Origin: Anaerolineales bacterium
GTDB lineage: Bacteria; Chloroflexota; Anaerolineae; Anaerolineales; UBA11858
Assembly: GCA_021161345.1 (NCBI GenBank)
Contig: JAGHAU010000236.1
Coordinates: 1 to 32,434 of the forward strand
Length of the DNA stretch: 32,434 nucleotides
Direction of reading: 5' to 3'
This document shows, one piece after another, positions 17,330 through 25,299 of this stretch. The position numbers and the translations under genes were made by a program. The number at the start of each line of letters is the position of its first letter. Within the stretch, counting starts at the first letter, position 1. The notes below the pieces were generated by a model. That model searched no databases, was not told where the DNA came from, and worked only from the letters and a program-made list of their open reading frames with translations.

Positions 17330-19945
17330 ATGACAGATGAAGAAAGAATACTGATTGTTCTTTCTGTTAATGATGATGAATCAAAACAGCAGCAAGTTGT
17401 TGAATCCCTGGCTGGCTCAAATGTGGTCTATCAGATCATCCAATATGATGACCTGGATCTCGCCAGAGATTTTCTTGAAACATCGGATGTTGATCTGGTA
17501 ATCACTGAGGTAGAAATAAAAGGGCGAAAGATCTTCGAACTGATGGAAAGTTTTCAGCACCTGCCCTGGATTGTATTGTCAGCTATTAACGACCATCAGG
17601 TTCTTAGGAAAGCTTTTAATTCCGGAGCTGCTGATTATATTGTCAGGAATGGGCGAAATACCAATTTGCCAGGACTGGATAAAATCATCTTTGATATTCT
17701 GGAGCGCTGGAATTACCGGAAGGATAACTGTACATGTGATCAAAAATCCTCTCCTGAAAATCACTCCACCGCGAGCGAGCTTCATCTTGTCAACTTACGA
17801 TTAGCCGAAGAATCCCATCAAAGGTTAGCGGCGTTGGAAGAGCTGAGAGAATCACGAGAATTGTACAGGCGATTCTTCCAGAATTCACGGGATGCTGTAT
17901 GTATAACATCAATTGATGGGCGCTGGATCGATATGAATGGATCTGCCCTGGCCATGTTTGGATATGAAGACAAGGAAGATATCTGGACGGATACCATGCT
18001 GAATTTTTACTGGGACACAGATCAAGGCCGTGATTATAGTCAGAAACTTGAAGTGGATGGATTTGTAAATGACTACCCAATAAAGTTCAGAAAAAAAGAT
18101 GGCAGCAGTATCAAGGCCCTGATTACCGCTATGCCATATGAGATCGGGGGCAAGGTGATTGGTTATCAGGTCCTCATACGCGATATGACTGATGAACTTA
18201 GGTCAAAAGACGAGAATTTAAAGCTGCATAAGAATCAAGCTATCCTTGACTCGCTTGCCAGAGATATGGGAAATATGCTGGAGTTAAATGATATCTATGC
18301 CAGCATCTCGAATCATATCAAGGAAATGATTGTTCCAGACTGGATCAGGATTCTGAAATTTGATGAGCTTCAACACAACTTCAAAATAGAACATGAATGG
18401 GGTATGAACCCTCCCAGAGGATCCAAAACCATTGAACTGGAATATTTCGAAGACAATTACCAAAATTTGATTCAGGAAACTTCAGAAACAAAACAGACCA
18501 CAATAGCAGCCATGGATGGTAGTCTGTATCAAGACCACAAGATTTCTGTGGCAACTTTGACAAATCTCATTGAGGCGGAGGGTTCTGGACGGGATCAACA
18601 CCACGATTACCCAACCATCGTACTGACGCCAATTCTGATTAATGACCAGGTGATCGGCATCATCCATGTGGTTTTTAACAGTAACAAACCGCCAAGCACA
18701 GAGGATCTGAGTTTCTTAACCCGAGCTGCCAATATAGTAGCCATTTGCCTAAAGAAAGCCTACCTTTTGCAGTATTCCGAAGATCATGTGAAGAAGCTAT
18801 CCAGTCTTCAGCGCGTTCAGCAGATCATTCTCGAGAATCTTTCTCTACCAACCACTATGGATATGATGGTTGATCAGGTTGTAACAGAGCTGGATGTTGA
18901 TGCGGTTAATATCCTGTATCTCCATCCCGGATTAAAAACTTTAAGATTGATTGCTCAAAAAGGATTCAGACAAAAAGTTTTCCAGGATAGCGGTCTAGAG
19001 ATAGGTGAAGGTTTAGCAGGCCGAGCTCTAGAAACAAAGGACATAATTCATGTCCGGGACCTGTCAAATTCCCCTGAGCAGATCAACCGATCATTAGAAT
19101 TCTCAACAGAGAAATTCGTGACCTATTTCGGTGTTCCTTTGCTAGTGAAAAATCGGTTGGTGGGTGTTCTCGAGATATTTAATCGATCGGAGCTGGTACC
19201 GGAAGCCTATTGGCTGGATCTCCTTAAGCTCATCGCAGGATTGGTGGCGGTTGCGATCGATCTTCAGAATCTGACCAATGATCTGGAGAGATCCCGGAAA
19301 AAAATTGCAGCGGCGTTCGACGGGGTCATCATGGGTTGGGCAACTGCCCTGGAGTTAAGAGGGATTGAGTCTGAAGGTCATGCGAGAAGGACTCAAGACC
19401 TTACCAGTCGCCTGGCAATAAAAATGGGTATCTCTGAAACAGAGCTGGATGACATTCGGCAGGGAGCCCTGCTTCACGATATCGGTAAAATGGGTATCCC
19501 GGATGATGTACTGCTAAAGGGAACCGTTTTGAACGCAGAAGAAATGCGACTGATTGGCCGTCATCCCGTCGATGCTTTTGAATTGCTCGAATCTGTAGAA
19601 GGATTAAAGGGAGCGCTGGATATTCCGCTCTATCATCATGAGCGCTGGGATGGCAAAGGATATCCGTATGGAATTGAAGGGGAGGAAATTCCTCTCTCCG
19701 CCAGGATCTTTGCGGTGGTGGATGTCTGGGATGCAATGCAGACAGACAGGCCCTACCGGAAAGCGTATTCAAGAACTGAAGCTCTACATCATCTTGAAGA
19801 GCAGGCTGGAAAGCATTTTGATCCGAAGGTTCTGAGAGCTTTTATGGAGATCCTGGAAGAAGATCACCCTGGGGGCCCAGAGGAGTCGTCTCTGGTGGAG
19901 CATGAAAGCCAGGACGAGTTAACAGCAGGAGTTTTGATCAAATAA
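17330..19945 (+). CDS. atypical receiver - PAS - GAF - GAF - HD-GYP domain protein (predicted c-di-GMP phosphodiesterase)
   Basis: receiver-like N-terminus; PAS region RRFFQNSRDAVCITSIDG; GAF regions; HD-GYP motifs GALLHDIGKMGIP and HHERWDGKGYPYGIEG. RBS ggagga precedes ATG 17330. Confidence 0.88.
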   Translation: MTDEERILIVLSVNDDESKQQQVVESLAGSNVVYQIIQYDDLDLARDFLETSDVDLVITEVEIKGRKIFELMESFQHLPWIVLSAINDHQVLRKAFNSGAADYIVRNGRNTNLPGLDKIIFDILERWNYRKDNCTCDQKSSPENHSTASELHLVNLRLAEESHQRLAALEELRESRELYRRFFQNSRDAVCITSIDGRWIDMNGSALAMFGYEDKEDIWTDTMLNFYWDTDQGRDYSQKLEVDGFVNDYPIKFRKKDGSSIKALITAMPYEIGGKVIGYQVLIRDMTDELRSKDENLKLHKNQAILDSLARDMGNMLELNDIYASISNHIKEMIVPDWIRILKFDELQHNFKIEHEWGMNPPRGSKTIELEYFEDNYQNLIQETSETKQTTIAAMDGSLYQDHKISVATLTNLIEAEGSGRDQHHDYPTIVLTPILINDQVIGIIHVVFNSNKPPSTEDLSFLTRAANIVAICLKKAYLLQYSEDHVKKLSSLQRVQQIILENLSLPTTMDMMVDQVVTELDVDAVNILYLHPGLKTLRLIAQKGFRQKVFQDSGLEIGEGLAGRALETKDIIHVRDLSNSPEQINRSLEFSTEKFVTYFGVPLLVKNRLVGVLEIFNRSELVPEAYWLDLLKLIAGLVAVAIDLQNLTNDLERSRKKIAAAFDGVIMGWATALELRGIESEGHARRTQDLTSRLAIKMGISETELDDIRQGALLHDIGKMGIPDDVLLKGTVLNAEEMRLIGRHPVDAFELLESVEGLKGALDIPLYHHERWDGKGYPYGIEGEEIPLSARIFAVVDVWDAMQTDRPYRKAYSRTEALHHLEEQAGKHFDPKVLRAFMEILEEDHPGGPEESSLVEHESQDELTAGVLIK

Positions 19946-20117
19946 GAAACTTGATAATCTGGTAGGCCCTTTTTTTTCGAGGAATGGGGCAGATCTTACT
20001 CCCAATGGGTGCCAAAGAGTTGCCCCGGGAATTTTTGATATCAACGTATTATCCCCTTGGCGGGTGGAAATGAGATAGCTTCACCCGCAGATATCAGGCT
20101 CTATCTGGTATGTTTAG

Positions 20118-20324
20118 GTGGAACAGACAAGTTTTTTATTGGTGGTTTACCAGGTTGCTGTCAACCGCCGGGTATCGCCCCTTGCTCCTAAAGCAGTTCT
20201 CGAACACAAAGATGTAGATTGGATCACACTCTTCACCTGTGAAAGTTACGGTGAATATTGGGGCGATTATGGATACCGCCGCATGGTCCAGGCTGTGCTT
20301 GTGGATGTAAGCCTGGAAAATTAG
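20118..20324 (+). pseudogene. C-terminal remnant of a sortase-family protein
   Basis: SPLAPKAVLEHKDVDWITLFTCESYGEYWGDYGYRRMVQAVLVDV resembles the sortase C-terminal TLxTC catalytic-Cys strand and downstream Arg; the upstream frame is closed by TAG at 20115. Confidence 0.5.
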
Positions 20325-20341
20325 ATCTCTGAAGTGATCAG

Positions 20342-20378
20342 AAAAGCCCCGCATTCCCTATTGCGGGGCTTCTTTATT
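20342..20378 (+). terminator. rho-independent terminator
   Basis: aagccccgca-ttccctat-tgcggggctt 10-bp perfect stem followed by ctttattt. Confidence 0.8.
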
Positions 20379-20449
20379 TAATATTGGCACATATCCCGAA
20401 AAAATGCTTATGTTATACTAATCTGAAATCAAAACGGGAGTATTGTTTC

Positions 20450-20692
20450 ATGTATAAGGTATCTATTGAATATTGTGTGCCTTGAAATTACCATCCACGA
20501 GCTTTCAGTTTGGAAGACGCATTTAAAAAACAATACCCAGATATTGTCTCTGATATCGAGCTGATAGAGTCTGCTGGGGGAGCTTTTGAGATCAGAGTTG
20601 ATGGAGAATTGATCTATTCGAAATTGGAAACCGGACGCCACGCGGCCCCGCCGGAGATTTTAGGTTTGTTTAAAGCATATATTGAGGAGTAA
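20450..20692 (+). CDS. SelT/SelW/SelH (Rdx)-family selenoprotein with TGA read as Sec
   Basis: ATG 20450; in-frame read MYKVSIEYCVP(TGA)NYHPRAFSLEDAFKKQYPDIVSDIELIESAGGAFEIRVDGELIYSKLETGRHAAPPEILGLFKAYIEE; CxxU at the family redox motif; TGA at 20483-20485 is in frame with the ORF listed from 20510. Confidence 0.75.
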
Positions 20693-20697
20693 GTTGA

Positions 20698-21699
20698 ATG
20701 ACAGCAAAAAAAGGCAGGGTATTCTCGGGTGCTAGGCCGACTGGCCGGCAGCATCTGGGCAATTACCTGGGCGCAATCAAGAACTATGTGGCCATGCAGG
20801 ATGATTACCGCACCGTGTACTGCATCGTGGATATCCATGCCCTGACCACAGTCGAAACTACCAAAGATCTGGCGTTTAATACTCAGGAAATGGCCCTGGA
20901 CTGGTTGGCGGCGGGCATGGACCCCAAACAAAGTATCATCTTCGTCCAATCCCACGTCCCGGAAGTGATGGAATTGCATACGATCCTGTCGATGGTAACA
21001 CCCCTGGGGAAATTAACTGCCCTGCCAACCTTTAAGGAAAAAGTGCGCGACAACCCTGATAACGTTAACTATGGTTTGGTTGGTTATCCTGTTTTGATGT
21101 CGGCCGACATTTTGCTTTATAAGGCAGACGCCGTGCCGGTGGGTACGGACCAGATTCCCCACCTTGAATTTGCCAGGGAAGTGGTGCGTTCATTCAATTT
21201 CCACTATGAGACCGATGTACTGATTGAGCCCCAGGCTGTGATCACCAAGATCCCCAAAGTGCTGGGAATTGATGGGGAACGCAAGATGAGTAAAAGTCTC
21301 AATAATCACATCGAGCTGGCTGCAACACCCGAAGAAACAGAAAAACGGGTCATGAGCATGGTGACCGATCCCCAACGCCAGCGCCGCAACGATCCTGGCA
21401 ATCCGGATGTCTGCAACGTCTTCACACTGCACAAGATTTTCTCATCCGAGAATGAGGTTGAATCCATCAATAAGGATTGCCGCATTGCGGAGATCGGCTG
21501 CGTGGACTGCAAACGGAAACTAGCGGCCAATTTGAACAAACACCTGGAACCTTTCCGGGCTAAAAGAAAAGAGCTGGAGGGGGATCCGGATTATGTCAGG
21601 GATGTCCTGCTAGATGGTGCCAAGCGAGCTAAAGTGATCGCCGCTGAAACAATGGCAGAAGTCCGGGAAGCGATCGGGTTTTATGGTGTTAAGGGATAA
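20698..21699 (+). CDS. trpS: tryptophanyl-tRNA synthetase
   Basis: VFSGARPTGRQHLGNYLGAIKNYV (HIGH-like) and DGERKMSKSLNNHI (KMSKS). Confidence 0.96.
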   Translation: MTAKKGRVFSGARPTGRQHLGNYLGAIKNYVAMQDDYRTVYCIVDIHALTTVETTKDLAFNTQEMALDWLAAGMDPKQSIIFVQSHVPEVMELHTILSMVTPLGKLTALPTFKEKVRDNPDNVNYGLVGYPVLMSADILLYKADAVPVGTDQIPHLEFAREVVRSFNFHYETDVLIEPQAVITKIPKVLGIDGERKMSKSLNNHIELAATPEETEKRVMSMVTDPQRQRRNDPGNPDVCNVFTLHKIFSSENEVESINKDCRIAEIGCVDCKRKLAANLNKHLEPFRAKRKELEGDPDYVRDVLLDGAKRAKVIAAETMAEVREAIGFYGVKG

Positions 21700-21702
21700 A
21701 AA

Positions 21703-22140
21703 TTGAAAGCGATCCTTCAGCGAGTTCAATCGGGAAGTGTCTCGGTAGACGGGAATAAAATTGCCGAGATTCGGGCTGGCCTTGTGATCCTGCTGGGTGT
21801 TGGACCTGCCGACACTAAGGCTGAAGCGGATAAGTTGGCTCTGAAACTGGCCCAGATGAGGATTTTCCCTGATAATAATGGGAAAATGAATCTCTCTCTC
21901 CTGGATGTGAGCGGAGAAGCCCTGGTAGTGCCCCAATTTACTCTCTTTGCAGATACGAAAAAAGGCCATCGGCCATCATTTGTCCATGCGGGTCCTCCGG
22001 AGATCGCCAAACCACTTACAGATCATTTTGCTTCGGCGCTTCGAAAACTGGGTGTTCCCACCCAGGAGGGAGAGTTTGGAGCTCATATGCTGGTCGAGAT
22101 CCACAATGATGGTCCTGTGACGATTGAGGTGGAGGTATAG
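21703..22140 (+). CDS. dtd: D-aminoacyl-tRNA deacylase
   Basis: MKAILQRVQSGSVSVDG, LSLLDVSGEALVVPQFTLFADTKKGHRPSF, GEFGAHMLVEIHNDGPVTIEVE; TTG start. Confidence 0.96.
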   Translation: MKAILQRVQSGSVSVDGNKIAEIRAGLVILLGVGPADTKAEADKLALKLAQMRIFPDNNGKMNLSLLDVSGEALVVPQFTLFADTKKGHRPSFVHAGPPEIAKPLTDHFASALRKLGVPTQEGEFGAHMLVEIHNDGPVTIEVEV

Positions 22141-22212
22141 AGGGACGCTTCGCGTCCCGACCGGAGTAAAGAGACGGGATTGAAAAGACCGAGACAAAGA
22201 GACGGGAGAGAT
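22141..22212 (+). repeat. array C of the GAC-heptamer intergenic repeat family, headed by a hairpin
   Basis: hairpin gggacgc-ttc-gcgtccc at 22142-22158, then GAC at 22159, 22173, 22187 and 22201 (exact 14-bp period). Confidence 0.75.
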
Positions 22213-22230
22213 TGTGGGGCTAGAAAAAAC

Positions 22231-22590
22231 CTAATCCCTCAATACTTTCATAAATCTTGTGATCTTGTAAAATAGATTTCTTCCCAGTTTTCTCACACCT
22301 TCTAATTCGTTTATCGAGATGTAATTCCTTTTTTCTATCAGATCTATACATGCCACTGTCTCAAGAAAAGATCTCAAAGCCAAACTGAGGAAACGTATTT
22401 GTTCCTTATCAGATTGACCTGTTGATCCTTCTGCAATATTGAGAGCAATTGACGTGGCTGCCCTAATCACCTGTGAACTCAAATTGAATCTTTCTGGACC
22501 TGGCAAACAAGTTGCTAGATCATATATATGATCTATATAATCCAAGGCTAGCTGGTATACATATAATGATTGGAATTTATATTCACCCAC
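22231..22590 (-). CDS. four-helix bundle protein (23S rRNA-intervening-sequence protein / S23-like family)
   Basis: LYVYQLALDYIDHIYDLATCLPGPERFNLSSQVIRAATSIALNIAEGSTGQSDKEQIRFLSLALRSFLETVACIDL matches the S23/IVP pattern (SNIAEG-like core); GTG start preceded by a G-rich RBS. Confidence 0.88.
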   Translation of the reverse strand: MGEYKFQSLYVYQLALDYIDHIYDLATCLPGPERFNLSSQVIRAATSIALNIAEGSTGQSDKEQIRFLSLALRSFLETVACIDLIEKRNYISINELEGVRKLGRNLFYKITRFMKVLRD

Positions 22591-22608
22591 TCTTCCCCCC
22601 TTAATTGG

Positions 22609-22637
22609 ATTATGACAACTTTGAAATCAATTGTCTA
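22609..22637 (-). promoter_or_regulatory. candidate sigma70-type promoter of the four-helix-bundle gene
   Basis: on the minus strand TAGACA, 17 bp, CATAAT. Confidence 0.35.
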
Positions 22638-22661
22638 TGGGTGTGAGCAAAACAGTTTCTC

Positions 22662-22771
22662 CTCCGGTCTCTTTACCCCACCCCGTCTTGTTATTTCCGT
22701 CTTGCCACTCCGGTCTCTTTACCCCACCCCGTCTCATTATCTCTGTCTCGTTATCCCCGTCTCTTCAATCC
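22662..22771 (-). repeat. array D of the GAC-heptamer family with a 46-bp higher-order tandem unit
   Basis: 27-bp identical copies ctccggtctctttaccccaccccgtct at 22662-22688 and 22708-22734; GTC at 22667, 22685, 22699, 22713, 22731, 22745 and 22759 (18,14,14,18,14,14). Confidence 0.8.
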
Positions 22772-22794
22772 TTCCTGGTGGTAAAATCATCTCC

Positions 22795-23778
22795 ATGGCT
22801 GTCAAAATTACCAATCATCCCGGATTTCTTCCCATTCGGGATTTTGATGTGCGAACGGACCTGCTTTCAGTCTCTGATCTGGTAGAGCTGTGTTTTGCGG
22901 ACCGACTCTCTCCGGACGGGGAAGCCTTGCTGCGAAAAATGCGCTCCTCGGCTCATAACAAACGTTTTCAAGAATGGGCTTATTCAATGGCAGGCCGGGT
23001 GTCGATGCCCTTCACAGGGTATGTCTGGGAGGAAGATGAAGAGATCATTGGCAATCTTAGTTTAATTCCCTATCATGTGGGCGGCAAACAATTTTATATG
23101 ATCGCCAATGTGGCGGTCCATCCTGATTATCAACGCAAAGGGATCGCTCACTCGCTGGTCAACCGGGCTCTGGATTTCCTGCTGCCAAAAAGCCTGGACG
23201 GCATCTGGCTTCAGGTGGATCAGGGCAACCAGGCAGCGGTTGATCTGTATTTGCGGCATGGTTTTGTAGAAGTGTCCCGCCGTACCACCTGGATGTTAAG
23301 GCCCAATGACGTTCCCCGAGAATTCCTTGACTGGCGTGTGCCGGGTTTTACTGTGAAAGAGCATAAAGTAAGGCATTGGCCCCAACAGCGTAGATGGTTG
23401 GAGAATAACTATCCTCCCGAAGTGCGCTGGCATTTACCGCTCCGACCGGAATACCTGAGGGGAGGGTTTTCTGGTCGATTCTCCCGTCTGATGCTTCTGG
23501 ACCCCAAAATTTTCCAGTGGTCGGTTATGTCCGGCGATGAACTGATCGGCGTGGTTTCCTGGCAATCTTCCAAGACCAAGGCCGATTGGCTTTGGATTGC
23601 CTCTTCTCCAGAAACCGAAGGTGTACTATTGGATGCCTTTTTGCCCCATTGGATGAATGGATCTGGTTTTAAACGATCTTTAAGGTTAAATTTTCCAGCC
23701 AGGAAAACCAACCTCAGTCTTGAGTCTCACTGGTTTAAACCCACTCGCACCCTGATCTGGATGAAATACGAACGGTAA
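22795..23778 (+). CDS. GNAT family N-acetyltransferase
   Basis: NVAVHPDYQRKGIAHSLVNRALDFL acetyl-CoA motif; start at ATG 22795 because the ORF upstream to 22570 only translates repeat array D. Confidence 0.88.
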   Translation: MAVKITNHPGFLPIRDFDVRTDLLSVSDLVELCFADRLSPDGEALLRKMRSSAHNKRFQEWAYSMAGRVSMPFTGYVWEEDEEIIGNLSLIPYHVGGKQFYMIANVAVHPDYQRKGIAHSLVNRALDFLLPKSLDGIWLQVDQGNQAAVDLYLRHGFVEVSRRTTWMLRPNDVPREFLDWRVPGFTVKEHKVRHWPQQRRWLENNYPPEVRWHLPLRPEYLRGGFSGRFSRLMLLDPKIFQWSVMSGDELIGVVSWQSSKTKADWLWIASSPETEGVLLDAFLPHWMNGSGFKRSLRLNFPARKTNLSLESHWFKPTRTLIWMKYER

Positions 23779-23881
23779 TCGGCTTGAGGTTCATTATTTT
23801 TATAAGGGGCTCTATTGTTTATAACTACAACTACTACTAACTAATTTTAGATTACTGGCCACGGGCTCATTTGGAGGAGCA

Positions 23882-25210
23882 ATGAAACTTGACTGGAAAA
23901 AAACATTTCTGATCGGCTTTGGTTTTCTGGGTGTATCAGCACTTTGGCAGGTCTATAATTCCTTTGTCCCCATCTTTCTGCAGACTGGACATCCCGGGTT
24001 CGCCAGCTCCAAGGAGATTTTGGGTTTTGGTTTAAACGCGTCTAGCACAGGCTTCATCATGGGAATTGATAATCTGGCCGCGATTTTTATCCTTCCCATG
24101 ATCGGCGTTTGGAGTGACAGGATCAGGACCCCGATCGGCCGCCGCTACCCATTTATTCTCACAGCCGCACCCCTGGCCGCGCTGGCATTTATTCTCATGC
24201 CGATTGCCGCTTCTCTGATCAAGCCTGAACTCAATGGCACAATTGCCGGAAATACGGGAGCCTTTTCGCTCTTTATGGTCGCAACTGCAGTTGTGCTTCT
24301 GGCAATGGCGATCTTGCGCACTCCCGTAATATCTCTCATGCCTGATCTGATTCCTTCGCCTCTGCGCAGCAAAGCCAATGGGGTGATCAATTTTATGGGC
24401 GGAGTTGGTTTTATCATAGGCACTTTTGGCCTTGCTCTTCTGTTTGATATCAACCCTGTTTATCCTTTCATAGGCGGAGCGGGGATCTTGACCCTCGCGG
24501 TAGTGTTGTTATTCATTACCACCAAAGAACCCGCTGTGGAAGATCTCCCTCACCCTGAAGAACACCTGCAAAGCGAGGAGGAACAGGCAGTTGGAGCACT
24601 GAAAGGCGTTTCAGTGGTGCCCAAAAAATACCGCAAATCATTATTTGCACTCTTGGGTGCCATCTTCCTCTTATTTATCGCCTATGATGGCATAGGGACT
24701 TTCTTTACTTCATATGCAGTTAATGAGCTCGGTGTCAGCGAAGGTTTTGCACCTACGTTGTACGGATTGGCTGGCGTGACCTTTATTCTCTTCGCTATCC
24801 CCGCCGGATTTATCGGTGCCAAATTTGGCCGCCGCCGGACCATCATTGCGGGTATCTTGTTGTTTGGAATCGTTATGATGCTGGGTTATTTTCTGACCAA
24901 CGTAACCCAGGTGGGGATCGTATTAGCGATCAGTGGTATCGGTTGGGCGCTGATAAACGTCAATACGCTGCCGATGGTGATCGATACTTCAGAAGATGAA
25001 CGCTTGCTAGGGACCTACACGGGATTGTATTATCTGGCTTCCCAAATCGGGTCCGCTATTGCCCCAGTGATGATGGGAACAGTGATCGATCTGTTTGGAA
25101 GCAACTTCAAGACCATCTTCATTACGGGCCCGGCATTCTTTGTGCTGGGTTTGATCGCAATGACCCTGGTGACCCGGGGTGAGGCTCACGTTAAAGAACC
25201 AGCTGCTTAG
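23882..25210 (+). CDS. MFS transporter (GPH/SLC45-like)
   Basis: 12-TM-like hydrophobic protein; GVWSDRIRTPIGRRYPFIL motif in the loop 2-3 position. Confidence 0.88.
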   Translation: MKLDWKKTFLIGFGFLGVSALWQVYNSFVPIFLQTGHPGFASSKEILGFGLNASSTGFIMGIDNLAAIFILPMIGVWSDRIRTPIGRRYPFILTAAPLAALAFILMPIAASLIKPELNGTIAGNTGAFSLFMVATAVVLLAMAILRTPVISLMPDLIPSPLRSKANGVINFMGGVGFIIGTFGLALLFDINPVYPFIGGAGILTLAVVLLFITTKEPAVEDLPHPEEHLQSEEEQAVGALKGVSVVPKKYRKSLFALLGAIFLLFIAYDGIGTFFTSYAVNELGVSEGFAPTLYGLAGVTFILFAIPAGFIGAKFGRRRTIIAGILLFGIVMMLGYFLTNVTQVGIVLAISGIGWALINVNTLPMVIDTSEDERLLGTYTGLYYLASQIGSAIAPVMMGTVIDLFGSNFKTIFITGPAFFVLGLIAMTLVTRGEAHVKEPAA

Positions 25211-25265
25211 AAGCAAGACTGTTGGGTAAAATGTTAAAAACGGCACTGTCAGAAGGCAGCCGGTG

Positions 25266-25294
25266 TTGACTTTATATTTAATACGGCGTATACT
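25266..25294 (+). promoter_or_regulatory. sigma70-type promoter
   Basis: TTGACT, 17 bp, TATACT. Confidence 0.7.
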
Positions 25295-25299
25295 ATTTT

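Noticed and set aside
20483-20485. Treating the TGA as a pseudogene stop in the SelW-like gene
   Set aside because: The stop falls exactly in the CxxU redox position, the rest of the frame is intact, and it is followed by a plausible SECIS-like hairpin; Sec is the better first hypothesis but is not proven.
22570-22794. N-terminal extension of the GNAT ORF (75 extra codons) and the alternative ORF 22631-22885
   Set aside because: These residues are a translation of repeat array D and 4HB upstream DNA (LFTPPRLVISVLPLRSLYPTPSHYLCLVIPV). The real GNAT start is most likely ATG 22795.
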